Source: Phymorhynchus buccinoides (taxonomy: Eukaryota; Mollusca; Gastropoda; Neogastropoda; Raphitomidae). Taken from it: 64,000 nucleotides of DNA. Shown piece by piece: positions 1 through 12,900 of this stretch (its first letter is position 1; every line of letters begins with the position of its first letter). The stretch spans positions 24,894,500-24,958,499 of the forward strand of contig CM065693.1 in assembly GCA_017654935.2 (NCBI GenBank), written 5' to 3'. A model generated the notes under the pieces. The model worked only from the letters and a program-made list of their open reading frames with translations, searched no databases and was not told the DNA's origin. The position numbers and the translations under genes are program-made.

Positions 1-1474
1 GCCATCGTCCCGTTAGGGCTCACAGCAAATTTGAAGCGAATCGGTCAAAAAACGGCGGAGTTATAAGGCCCGTTTTGTGTTTCAGACAGACACACACACA
101 CACAGACGGACGGACACTTGGCTTTTTACTATATGATGCTTACTATTACATATGCCAGACATGCCTACCCCCAAATTTGCTTTTCAGGAACACTCACACT
201 CAAAATCAGTAACAGAGCATGATTTTCAGGAACATAGCTTAGTTTTATTATCCATTTTCATGGAATTCGCGCACTCCGACGCTTGAAGCCAGTCAAATTT
301 TGGCTTGACCTTGGTGAAAGACGATTGGTTGAAAAGCTCTCCCAGAAAACTTTGGGGCTGACTTTCGTAAGCTTACGGTATTGCTTTCCGTATTTTCGGA
401 ACACACTGCCAAAATCAATACATTTCCGTAAGAAATACGGATAACCCGTGACGGTAGGCATGTCTGCATATCGTCGGTGACATTCACAAACCTCGTATCT
501 CGATTTGGGAGGGTGTGTGAGTTAGATACATAGTCAGTTCTTTTCATTTTTCCCGCCACCTTCCACCAAAAGCTCGTATCTCTAACGACTTTCTATCTGG
601 GGTAAACGAGATTGTGAACATAGAAGAAAAACTCGTAAGTCCCAAATTCAGATCTAGTTAAGGACAAAACCTCGTATCTTCGTTCTTTTCAAGTCTAAAA
701 AACACGTTTTCAGTCATTTTAACAGAATGCAGGACTTAATTCGCAATATCTCAAACAACATATTCATCATAGTTAATCAATTGTGGCCAGCGCAGTTACT
801 TTTTAAAACAGTTAAATTCGTTTTTCTCAAAACTACCAACATTGAGATATGAGGTTTGTGAATGTCACCGACGATATGCCAGTTATGGTCAAATGACTAT
901 AAGGCGCAGGGGTCTCACCCTGGGGGGAAAAAAGTATCGCCTTATAGTCCGAAAAACAAGGGTACTCATCCCCTTTCCGTTCCCTTCCACCTTCCTTATT
1001 ATCTCTTTCTTTTTTCCTTCCACCAACTCTCGCCCACTACCCACTCTCAGTCTCCCTGCAAAATGTTCAAGTGTAGCTCTCTCACTCTCTCTCTCCTTCT
1101 CTCCAAGGGTGAAACATGGATAAAATGAAAGCAGGAAGGTCTAGATTCTGCCTTGGTGGGGTCATGGGGTGGGGTCATTTGTAGGGGTCGGGGCTGAAGC
1201 CCCTGCAGCTGAAGTTTTTTGTGTACATTTTTACTAATAAAATAAGAGCATTTAGAACCAGCTTTCATTTTTTAAACAATAAAACACTTTTTTTTAAATT
1301 CTCATTCCAGTATAATTATACTGATTTGAGGAAAAATAACAAAGCCAAAATCAGGATTCCTGCTTTTCCTGCCTTGTGGTTTCACTCGTGTCTCTCTCAC
1401 TCACACTCACTCACACACACACACACAGAGACAGACAGACACACACACACACATACATTCACCCCTTTCCTTAC
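1..1474. other. Left edge: intronic repeats
   Basis: 1-115 is the dispersed repeat described at 40240. 153-468 is a palindromic element (gccagacatgcctacc ... ggtaggcatgtctgc). 466-879 is another (gcatatcgtcggtgacattc ... gaatgtcaccgacgatatgc). 1105-1385 is shared with 62490-63025. No Tudor or BRCT coding sequence is seen. Confidence 0.6.
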
Positions 1475-1691
1475 CTGTGGTCTTTTTCCTCCCTCCTGAC
1501 AGGGAGACGCTGAACCCTCCACTCTCACTGCCAGGCAGAAAGGTCTGGGTCTCCGGAGACGAAGTCACCTTGGAGGCTTCTCCCCCTCCTCCTCCCCTCT
1601 CCTCCTCCTCTTCTCCCTGACTGGACACGGCCGGAGAGCGGCGACTGCCCGCTTTCCTGGATGACCGCGTTGTTGTTGATGAGGTGGACTT
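1475..1691 (-). CDS. TP53BP1: 53BP1 exon 25 (last in window)
   Basis: 217 nt, KSTSSTTTRSSRKAGSRRSP, an acidic run, a glycine run, then SSPETQTFLPGSESGGF. Ends phase 1 at donor GTAAGG. Lies before the expected tandem Tudor domain. No Tudor coding sequence is visible between 1 and 1474. Confidence 0.85.
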
Positions 1692-2015
1692 CTGTGCAAT
1701 GAGAAAAACTGTCAGAATTTTCTGAGGCACCAATCCACTGAAAACCACAGTGAAAGGGCAACCCATGCCACACAGCGTGGAGTGGGCAACACTGTAAATC
1801 AGGGTCGAGTTTCTCTAGAAGACGGTTCCCGCACGCATAACTGTTACGCCAAACGGGGTCTAAGAAACACTTTAGAAAATGTTTGTGGAAAAATATGGGG
1901 AAGGAGGTGAGAGTGTGTAACCACGTGAATATGTGTAAGTGCATCTTTGTTGAATTTCAGTGTGTTTAGGGGAGGTGTGTGTGTTTGTGTGAATAAGTGT
2001 GTGTGTGTATGTGTA

Positions 2016-2079
<64 letters not shown>

Positions 2080-3759
2080 TGGGTGTGTGTGTCTCTGTGT
2101 GTATGTGTGCATGTGTGTATCTGTAATAAATGTAGTAACTAGCATCAGTCTTGGTGAAAAGATATAAAACTATCCAGCATTCAGAATGAGCGACGTGGGA
2201 GCGACACCATTGCATGGCACAGGAGATGGGACAGTCAGGGAAGAAAAGGTCCTGCATATACACACACAGAGCACATACTACTATACTAACCTGTCTCATA
2301 CCTCTTGTAAAAGTAAAAACAAGAAAATAAATAACGCCACCACCACCACCACACACACAAAAACACAAGTAACTCCAACCACCACCCCCTCCCAGACCTG
2401 CCAACCCCCTAACAGACCAAAGAGGAATATTTGTAGCAGGAAAGAGGAATTTGGGGGAGCTAAGAGGAATTTTGACACGGCATCTTACCTTTCGTGTGTT
2501 AACATAATTTGAAGCAAGCAATTTTCATCCTTGTGAACTTGTCTTGTTTAAAACAAGTCTTGTCTAGAAGTGTCACAACTATTCCTAACACACTAGAAGC
2601 TTTTGGTTTGTTCCTCTGTCCTTTTTATTTGGGCAGACCAAGACGGTTGGTCCCATAGATGACTTAAATAATTAGACTTGGAAGGAAGATAATGAATCAA
2701 TTTAAGTTAATCTTTGCTCTCCTTTCCTTCTGTTGGTTAGAACAAGTCGGTAACGGTGGAAGACAAAGTATGGGAGTTTGCAGTTTCGATAAGACAATGA
2801 GAAGTAAGGTGGCATTTGATGTCTTGACACCCTCCATAGGAGACTTTTAAGTGTAGTGAGCACATCGTACATCTAGCATGATGCACACTTTCTTGATCTC
2901 TGAATGCACAGATACTTTTCCATGTAATCTTGGCAGAGATATTGGTCTATTCTCTTTCTTTTCTCCCCAGAGTCTCACACACATCGATGTGTCAATCGTC
3001 ATCTTGACGGAAGTGCACAAACAGAAACTGGAAAGTCGGTTATACGCACAGCAGCTGTGCTGCTCTGTATATAAGACAATGAATTTGTGTGTTCAAAAAA
3101 ACTTTTTTTTAAAGTTTTAAAAGCGGAATTTTATGGACTTGAGCGGAAGGGCGGAAGAAGTGTAGTCTGAGCGGAAGAAATTCCGCTCAAAGCGGAAAGG
3201 TTGGCAGGTCTGCCCTCCCCTTCTCCCTCTCCCCCCTCCACATACACTCCAACCACCCCCTCCCCTTCTTCCCCCTTCCCCACACTCTCCCTACCTCCGT
3301 CACCAAAACACCCACCCTGCTTCTCTCCTCAACCGAAGGGGGCACAACTCCCGAAGACGACGATGACGACGCAGCAGCAGATTTCTGCTGCTGATGGCGT
3401 TGCCGAGGCAGGGACTGAGCGCAAGGGATGCCGCTGGTGGGGGAGGAGGCGGTTTTGTTGCCGTCGGCGCTGAACAGAACCTCGGAGGACCCCCCACTGC
3501 TGGAGCTGACCACAGCCTCCAGCCGGCTGTCCTCGCGCTCGATGGTCGACTGGTCAGGGCTCAGGAAACTGACCACTAATGGGGACTCGGCCATCGATGA
3601 CCGCCTGCCCAGGGAACGGTCACCTAGGGTACACACACAGCACAGAAGTTGTCACAGTGAACGGTCAACTAGGGCACACACACACACACACACACACATA
3701 CACACACACACACAGAGGAAAACAGAAGTTGTCACAGTGAATGGTCACCCCAGACTAGG

Positions 3760-3805
<46 letters not shown>

Positions 3806-3854
3806 CAAAACAGAAGTTGTCACAGTGAATGGTTACCCCAGACTAGAGCACACA

Positions 3855-3901
<47 letters not shown>

Positions 3902-6900
3902 ACACACACACACACACACAGAGACAGACACACACACACACACAGAGGAAAACAGAAGTTGTCACAGTGAACGGTCACCCCGGACGAATTAAATAATGTT
4001 GTTAATCCCTGCGGAAATCAAAATGCATTGCATTACAGGTATTAAAGAGAAAATGTCCCCCAGTGCACGGTCACCAAAGACACTTCAATTCAATTCAATT
4101 AAATTAAATAATGATGTTAATCCCTGCGGAAATCAAAATGCATTGCATTACAGGTCAAGAGAAAATGTCCCCCAGTGCACTGTCACCAAAGACACTTCAA
4201 TTCAATTCAATTCAATTCAATAATGTTGTTAATCCCTGTGGAAATCAAAATGCATTGCATTACAGGTAAAACAAAAATGTCCCCCAGTGCACGGTCACCA
4301 AAGACACTTCAATTAAATTCAATTCAATTCAATAATGTTGTTAATCCCTGTGTAAATCAAAATGCATTGCATTACAGGTAAAGAGAAAATGTCCCCCAGT
4401 GCATGGTCACTAAAGACACTTCAATTCAATTCAATTCAATGTTGTTAATCCCTGCAGAAATCAAAACGCATTGCATTACAGGCAAAGAGAAAATGTCCCC
4501 CAGTGCACGGTCACCAAAGACACACACAATTCAATAATGCCCTACTGCCCTCAAACAAAAAAGCCATATCATTTTGTATTTAGTTCTGACTGACTTTCCA
4601 TGTGCTCCACAAGCGAAGCGGGTATGGTGTGCGCACCCTACTGCCCTCAAACAAAAAAGCCATATCATTTTGTATTTAGTTCTGACTGACTTTCTATGTG
4701 CTCCACAAGCGAAGCGGGTATGGTGTGCGCACCCTACTGCCCTCAAACAAAAAAGCCATATCATTTTGTATTTAGTTCTGACTGACTTTCCATGTGCTCC
4801 ACAAGCGAAGCGGGTATGGTGTGCGCACCCTACTGCCCTCAAACAAAAAAGCCATATCATTTTGTATTTAGTTCTGACTGACTTTCCATGTGCTCCACAA
4901 GCGAAGCGGGTATGGTGTGCGCACCCTACTGCCCTCAAACAAAAAAGCCATATCATTTTGTATTTAGTTCTGACTGACTTTCCATGTGCTCCACAAGCGA
5001 AGCGGGTATGGTGTGCGCACCCTACTGCCCTCAAACAAAAAAGCCATATCATTTTGTATTTAGTTCTGACTGACTTTCCATGTGCTCCACAAGCGAAGCA
5101 GGTATGGTGTGTGCACCCTACTGCCCTCAAACAAAATATACCGTATTTTTCGGACTATAAGGCGATACTTTTCCCCCAGAATGAGACCCCTGCACCTTAT
5201 AATAAGGCTACTAAAATAGTAAGAAAATATAATAACAGAATCTGAGTTTTGTGTAAAATTTGGGGGGTGCGCCTTATAGTCCGAAAAATACGGTACATAT
5301 CATTTTGTTTTTAGTTCTGACTGACCTTCCATGTGCTCCACAAGCGAAGCGGGTACGGTGCGGTCCACACTGACTTTCCACGGGGGACTGGAGGGCTGGG
5401 GCTGGGAGGCAGAACCACTGCTCCTCCTACTGCTCCCTGCGCACACCACACCACACACACAGCACTTCACCTCTGGGTTGTACCACACATTACCTCTACA
5501 CATTTCAGTGATAATAGATACATCCACTTGGCAGGGCTCCCAGGGACCCCCATTTGAGGTCTATGAAGTACTAGAATTCTAGAGGACCCTTTAAAAGAAT
5601 GTGCAGGGGGTCCCAGGGATGCACTAGAAAAAAATATTTTTAGCATTCACAATGCCACTGGGATCCTCTGTCCCGCCTCTAAGACCCTCTATACTGTAAG
5701 TGAAGGAGTCCCTAGGACCCCTTGTTTTGCGGGATTGGGAGACCTGCTTGGGGAAGTTCCGTTTTTTGTTTTTATCAGGGTTTTTTCCTCCCCCCTGACT
5801 CAACTGCTAGCAAACTTGCACAGAAAAGTTACAAATGACACACTTACAATGTGAGGGGTCAGGGTATTGCGAAGGAAAACTGTGAGGCCGATCAGTTTAT
5901 TCTGTAGTGCGACCTATTACAGGAATTCGCATGGGTGCTCCTGGGAAATTTCAAAAATCCTGCAAGGGGGTGGCCCCGGCGGAGTGCAGGAGCAGCGCAC
6001 ATACACACACCACATTTACTGGTCTTTTTTCACCCCTCTAGACTAGTACAAGTGCTACATTCCTTTGAATATAGCAAATGCTTATATAGGCCCTTTTTAT
6101 TGTACAAGTGTGTCTATGTGCGTAAGAAAATCGTTGCTTCTCAAATTCTCATAATCCGGCGATGCCGGCTCTAGGCAATTTAAAAAATCCTGCAATTCAG
6201 GACATCCTGCAAGAAGGAGCATCCATGTAATTCATGTTCTCTATCCCCACCCCCCCACCCCCCCCCCCACCCCCCCACCCCCACAAAGCAGCCAAGCGTC
6301 ATTACCTGGCAACTGCAGAGGGATGGCGGCCGATAGGGGAGCGGAGGAGGAGGGGGGCATCTCCAGGCTGGACAGGCCCTGCTCCAGGCTGGAGGGCCCC
6401 GAGGAGCTGGCCTTGATGGACAGGGAGGAGCTGCTGATGTCCGCCAGATCCCCGGACTCCAGGGTGCTGCCGCTGCGGGACGGGGACTGGGACACGGCCA
6501 CCCGCCGCTTGGACACCTGATGGATCTCCTCCACCAGCACAGGCTCCCCCTCTTTCTGTTTCAGTAAAATGTTCCCCCCCATGAGGATACCATGGGGTCT
6601 TTTGCATAAATAGTTCCCCCACCTTCTGGAAGTTCTGTGCTTGCGACTTCCTCTAATCTGTCATTCTCGTTGACTCTGCCTTTTCCCTTTGCTTACTGTC
6701 ATCTACAATCTTTCTGCCTTGCCGGTCCATTCTCCTGCCTTTTTTCAAGAAACACTTTCAAAAACATTTCCTCCAGCCGAAGTCAGACTTGCTGGGCCTA
6801 CTTATTTCTTAATTAGGCGTATAACGGCAGCATGATGCATCTGCGCTCATAATTGACAGGAAACTGTCTGAGCGATCGAAGAAGTCTGAGCGATCGAAGA

Positions 6901-9900
6901 AGAAGAAGTAGTAAAACGTTTCCAAATACAGTGGAGATCCGGTCAGTCAAAATCAAAAGGGACTTAACTCATTCGCATCGCAACGATTTTGAATTATTAA
7001 AAAAAAAAACTCACAAATCGCTCCAGCTTACACACAAACTCCTCCACCAGCACCGGCTCCCCCTCTTTCTGTTTCAGTAAAACGTTTCCAAATACAGTGG
7101 AGATCCGGTAACTTGCAGACCTGTTTACTCTATTCTTTTCGAGTAGTAGCAGACCTGTTTACCCCCTACACAAGTGTTGAGTAGTCTGGATAGCTGAAAT
7201 GAGTAGTTTTGGTGCAAAATGTGCAGTTTTATTCATTAAACCATCAAATAATGTTCACTGAAAATGAGTAGCAATCAAGAATTAAAGAGCATTATTTTCA
7301 GTTTTGAAGAGTAGTAGAGGTCCAAACTGAGTACAATACTACTCGAAAAGAGTAGAGTAAACAGGTCTGTAGTAGTCTACTCAATTTGGACCTCTACTAC
7401 TCTTCAAAACTGAAAGTAATGCTCTTTAGTTCTTGGTTACTACCGGTACTCATTTTCAGTGAACATTGTTTGATGGTTTAATGAATAAAACTACACATTT
7501 TGCACCAAAACTACTCATTTCAGCTATCCAGACTACTCAAGACTTGTGTAAACTGGTCTGGGTAAGCCAAAATCGAAAGGGACTTAATTCATTCGCATTG
7601 CAACGATTTTTAATTATTAAAAAAAACCTGACAAATCGCTCCAGCCATACACACAAACAAAACATACATAAACAAAAGGAGAAATGAACGAAGATTACAG
7701 GTTTTTACTTCAGGTTTAGACATAGGGAAGTGGTAGATCATACTTTTTTTTAAAACATATTTATAGACTTTATATAGAAAGACTCTACACCGATTGGTTC
7801 CCCCACAACAAACGCAAAGTCAGAGGCAAAATTATGGTCTAAGGGAGCGAAATGAGTTTAGAAGCGACCAAGGTATGGTGTGCATACAGACTTACTTCCC
7901 TTGAAGCAAATGCATCAAATTGACAGGTATATATTAATTCCAGACATATATGTCCAGAACGACTTGAATGAGCTAAAATACCATATTTTTGTGACTATAA
8001 GGTGATACTTTATTCCCAAGACTAACACCCCTGCGCCTTATATGACTAATATTATATCAAACGAATCAAACTAATATCAAACGTCTTTCAAAACCGCTCT
8101 TAAAACTCACCTCTTCCGGCAATACCTCCGATTTCTTCCTTGTCCTGTTTCCTGCCTTAAAATGATGTCCCCCACATTGTGGGTGGGTGGGTGTGCGCGC
8201 GTATGTGGGTGTGGGCGTGTGCGTGCGTGCGTGTTGTGGCTGTGTGAATGTTTGTGATAGTTGATATTGTAGTAGCTTATTTATGATTTATGTATTTATT
8301 TAAACAATTGTGAAGCGCCGTGAGCTCAAGAGAGAAAGGGCGCTCTATAAATGTTATTTATTATTATTATTATTAATAATATAGTAAGAAAATAGAAAAA
8401 CAAAATCTGACTTTTGCGTTAAATTACATAATAATATTAATTAATTTTTAGGAAAAAGGAAACCAAATCTGTAACTAGAAATGAATACATTTTATTTTGG
8501 GAAGAACAACAATTTTGAGATTTGTTATTGGGGAATCGAGTAACATTTAAAAGACACTTAATTTACAGTGAAGCTTTTGTGTCATGGTTATTTTTATTGA
8601 AGAAAAAGGAAATTTGTTGGTTGCTTTAATTTAAAAGAAACCAAAAATAATAAAATTTCAATATGAATCATCTTTGTTTTGGTTTGTATTTTGGTTGATC
8701 CTGTGTATATTACTTTTACAGTTGAACTTGGAAATAACACTCACGCACTCATTTCAGGGGTGGTGGTGGTGGCCTTATAATCAGGAACGCCTTACAGTCG
8801 CAAAAATACGGTAAACACAACCAATGAACTTACCACAGTCGTTTTCTCGTCGATGACGTTGCCATCCTTGATCCTCTGCACCACGATCTCCATTTTTTCT
8901 GTGCGCATGATGTACCGGGTGACCTTGGTCACCTCGAGCACCGTGTCGGACTGCGAGGAGTCTGACATGCTCTCCTCCAGACGTAGCTGTGGGCGAAAAG
9001 GAAAACTGGTGATTTGTTCATACAATATAAATGATGTCAGACAAGACGAAATAAAATCAGCAACACCGTGTTAAAAGAGCGATATTTCGATTTATTATAA
9101 AATCTTTGTCGAGCTAAAATGTTGGCCAACTGAATCAGCTTACAGAGAACACCATTTTAAAACAACCACAACCAATCAGCTTACAGAGAACACCATTTCA
9201 AAACAACCACAACCAATCAGCTTACAGAGAACACCATTTCAAAACAATATAAATGATGATCTTCAAACCCTTTCATCGCCACTGTTGCCTCTCGGCACCA
9301 TAATGATTTAACACCCAAGTCACTGAAAGTCATCAAATGAGGTTCTGCTGACCAATCACCTCATGTTCTTAATTTTGGGAGGTAAGGATAGGTCCTATTT
9401 TATGCATGTAAATGAGGAACCCCCAATATTGCAGACAAAATCTTTTCTCTACCCGGGCAAGCTTAATGGTAAATTTTGGCTGAGGAATGGCTAGCGTTGA
9501 AAGGGTTAAAAAACGCAGTTTTCATTTCGTTGTTGTTTGTTGTTGTAGTACCCTGGCTTAAAGACTCCAGGGATCATCCCAGCCGAAGCACTTGAACACT
9601 ATGGCCGCCACATGGGCAGCCACACTCAGACTTCGAAGGAGTTTTCATTTAATTCTCTATAGGAAAATGGTCCTCAGTTGTTGTTTTAAACAGTATACAA
9701 TGGATAGATAATCGGACTGACAAATAAATGAATAGATAAATAAAGACAATACAGTGGAACCCTGCCTAACGGGCACCTCAGTAATCCGGACAGTTTTATT
9801 CAGTCTCTTCTCTTCTTATTTATGGCTTGTACCCACGTGTCGTCATATCCGGCCACAAGGAGCATGCCATATTATGGGAGACCGCCATCTTAGTCAGTAA

Positions 9901-12900
9901 CTTTTTTTGAAAAATATCAGATCGATGCTGTTTACACAGAAATCTGACTAAGATGGCGACCCTTGGAAGGGTCGAGATGCGCACGCAGGTGGGGGGGAGC
10001 CATTACTAAAGGATTCTCCAGTATAGCGACCACCCCACAATTACTGACAGTTTTGGCCACTCTGTACGATGGTCGGCATACTGAGGTTCGACTGTAGATG
10101 GATGAATAGAAACAAATATAAACTGAGAAGGAGAGAGAAAAAGAACTAAATCAATAATTACTCGATCAATTCAAATTCAACATGTATTATTGCCACACAG
10201 ACCTTTAATGTAAAACTTCCGGGGTTAATGAAATTGCTAACAAAAACACAGACTGCTTTCATACCCAAAAAACCCATTCCCATGCAAGGTAGAGGAGTCT
10301 GCACCACACCAAACTTCACTCTTCCTCTTACCAAATAATAATGAACTCAACATGCATTGTGGTAACACAGAACATTAGTATGCATATAGGTTCTGGGGTT
10401 TATAAAATTGCTGAAAAAGGAGAAAAAAGACGGGAAAAACACTTACCGGTATGTGCACATACAGAGGAGAGTAATCAATACTTCCCCACATCACCAAACT
10501 CCACATCCGTTTTGCTTTGGGTCACTCAGACCTTTAGTATTTATTAATGTTAAGAATCTAGGGTCTCTGGAATTGCTTGAAAAAACATCAGACGTGGGAA
10601 AAACACTTACACTTATGCATGGGAAAGGAGTCGAACCATACCATTCCACCAAACTCTACACTCTTTCCACTTCCTCAGGTTACGGCCACACCGACCTTTA
10701 GTATGTATTCAGTTGCTGGGGTTCATGAAATTGCAGGGGAAAAAACAAACAAGACGGGGGAAAAAAATCCTTACATGCAATGGAGAGGAGTCGATCTGCA
10801 CCACCCCACCAAACTCCACACTCTTCCTCTTCTTCAGCTTCTGGCTGTCCTGGCTGTCGCCTGCCCCTTTTCCTGCCCCAGCCAGGGCTGACACTGTAGA
10901 GGCGCCCTCTTCCGACGCTCGGCTGGTGGAGGGCTGGGGTTCAACTGGCTGAGGGGCCACGGGCTGAGCGGCCAATGTCGAAGAACTAATGCTGCCTGCC
11001 GGGATTTGAACCGTAGACTGCCGCTGGATCAGTTGCTGACTGGGTGTGGTAGCAGGGTTGGTTGGTAAATCTGCAAAATTGAAAATTCCACCCAGTGAGA
11101 AAGAAACACCCGAAGGTGGCAATAGGATCCAGAGACGGACTGACCCATCTATTTATTTTGTTGATCATGTAGTGTTTGATGACGAACCACTACAAAAGCA
11201 AAGGCAGGGGCAAAATTGTGGTCTAAGGGAGTGAAGCGAGTTTAGAAGTGACCAAGGTAAGTTGTGCACACATTTTTCTAACCGAGTTGTTCAATACTGG
11301 GAAAACATGTCAACTAAAGTTAAGGATGCACTTAACATAAATATATTAAAAAATCTTCTGGACCAAGACACAATGTCAATTTTTAAAAAAAACTACTTTT
11401 GATGAATAATAATGAAAAATCCATTCGATTTGTTTGGCTAAAATTGATAGCTTAGCTGTAGAAAGCAAGCCACCCTGAAACAAATCAACATCACAAACGA
11501 GAAAGTGCGTAAAAGGGCCGCGAGGCCCACTTCTAGCCCTAATCACTACTACTACTACTAACCTTTCCCTCTGTGAACAGTGGATGTAGGGATTTTGAAA
11601 TCGTGGCGGGTGGTCTTCTGCAGCTGAGTGAACCTCTCTCCTTTCCTGGTCCTCTTTGCTGGTGGGCGGGTGGCCGTTTTACCTTCAGTGCCATCGTCTG
11701 TCGATGAAGTTTTGGCCTCGCCTGACGGATTTGTTTCTTTCTTCTTCTTTACCAGCACCTTCCGCTGTCGGCCTAGAAATGCTTTGGACTTGTTTTTGCT
11801 CTGGAACCACAAAGCATGTTGTATTTTTAGATGGATGTTAGTGTCTGACGATAGCATATTTCTCCTTAGTTATGGATTCAGGTCAAAGGGAGATCTCAAG
11901 AGAGCCCATACCAGAAATTTAATATGAATCTGTGGGCTACATCCACATGAAGGTACTACATCACTCTTATTACCCAATTCAACATTGCACCATCCTTTCA
12001 GGAAAACAAAAGTGTTTTTTTCTTCTCATTCCCACCCTTCAAATTATTTATGAAACTTTTAAGTTTGTCTTTCATTAAGTTTTTCTTTACATGCACATGC
12101 ATGCAAGACAGATTTAACTGGGAAATGAGAAATAGAGAACTGATGAAAGTCAGCTAGCAACTGACCAATTCTAGCAGGTGATCCAACCAGACTATACATT
12201 TTAACCTAACCTGCATCAGCAACTACTGACCAGCGTAACTGCTTGCAAAATTTTCATTTAGTTTTAGTTCAAAATTTTCCGCATTCCAAGGTCAACGCTA
12301 AAAAACCAAAAAAAACAGCTCATTATGTTTCAAAAATTACAATAAATGTATTTCTTCAGCCATTCACAAATGGCAAAGCTTCAAATAAAGCAACATTTCA
12401 ATTGGCAGATGTTAGTCAATATTGATGTTTCTATCTAATTTATCTGTGTTCAACGGTCGTCGAACCATATTTTTCTACGTAAAGATGGCACAATATAAGC
12501 TTCTAGCTTGTTGCTGCTGATATGTTTATTATCTATGTTTGCTCATGAACTGTGGACCTAATAAAATTGCTTAAACCAAATAAAGCAACTGTCAACCGAC
12601 AATAAAAATTTAAAAAAAGAACTCACATTTCGAACAGTGCTGACGGATGTGTCTGCCCGACTGGTGGACGTATTATTCTCCGGCTCCCTCAGCTGCGACT
12701 GACTGCCGTGGAAAACGTAGGGGTCAGGACCAGCACCCTCCCCCTGACCTGCACCCGCCTCTCTCACGGCCTGGGACGATGTCACATCCTTCACTCCCTC
12801 TCCAGCCTCCTCACCCTCAGCGCCTGAATTCTTCCCACCATGCAACAATTTCCTTGAAGCTTGCCCGGCTCTCTTCCGCTCAGTACTCTGATTTCCTCCT

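Noticed and set aside
1844..2521. 225-codon minus-strand ORF with HT repeats
   Set aside because: Produced by a GT/CA microsatellite; no splice or homology support.
4574..5245. Long open frame of about 223 codons with a 32-residue repeat
   Set aside because: It follows from the 96-bp unit being a multiple of three; both strands are open and the units are junction fragments of exon 23.
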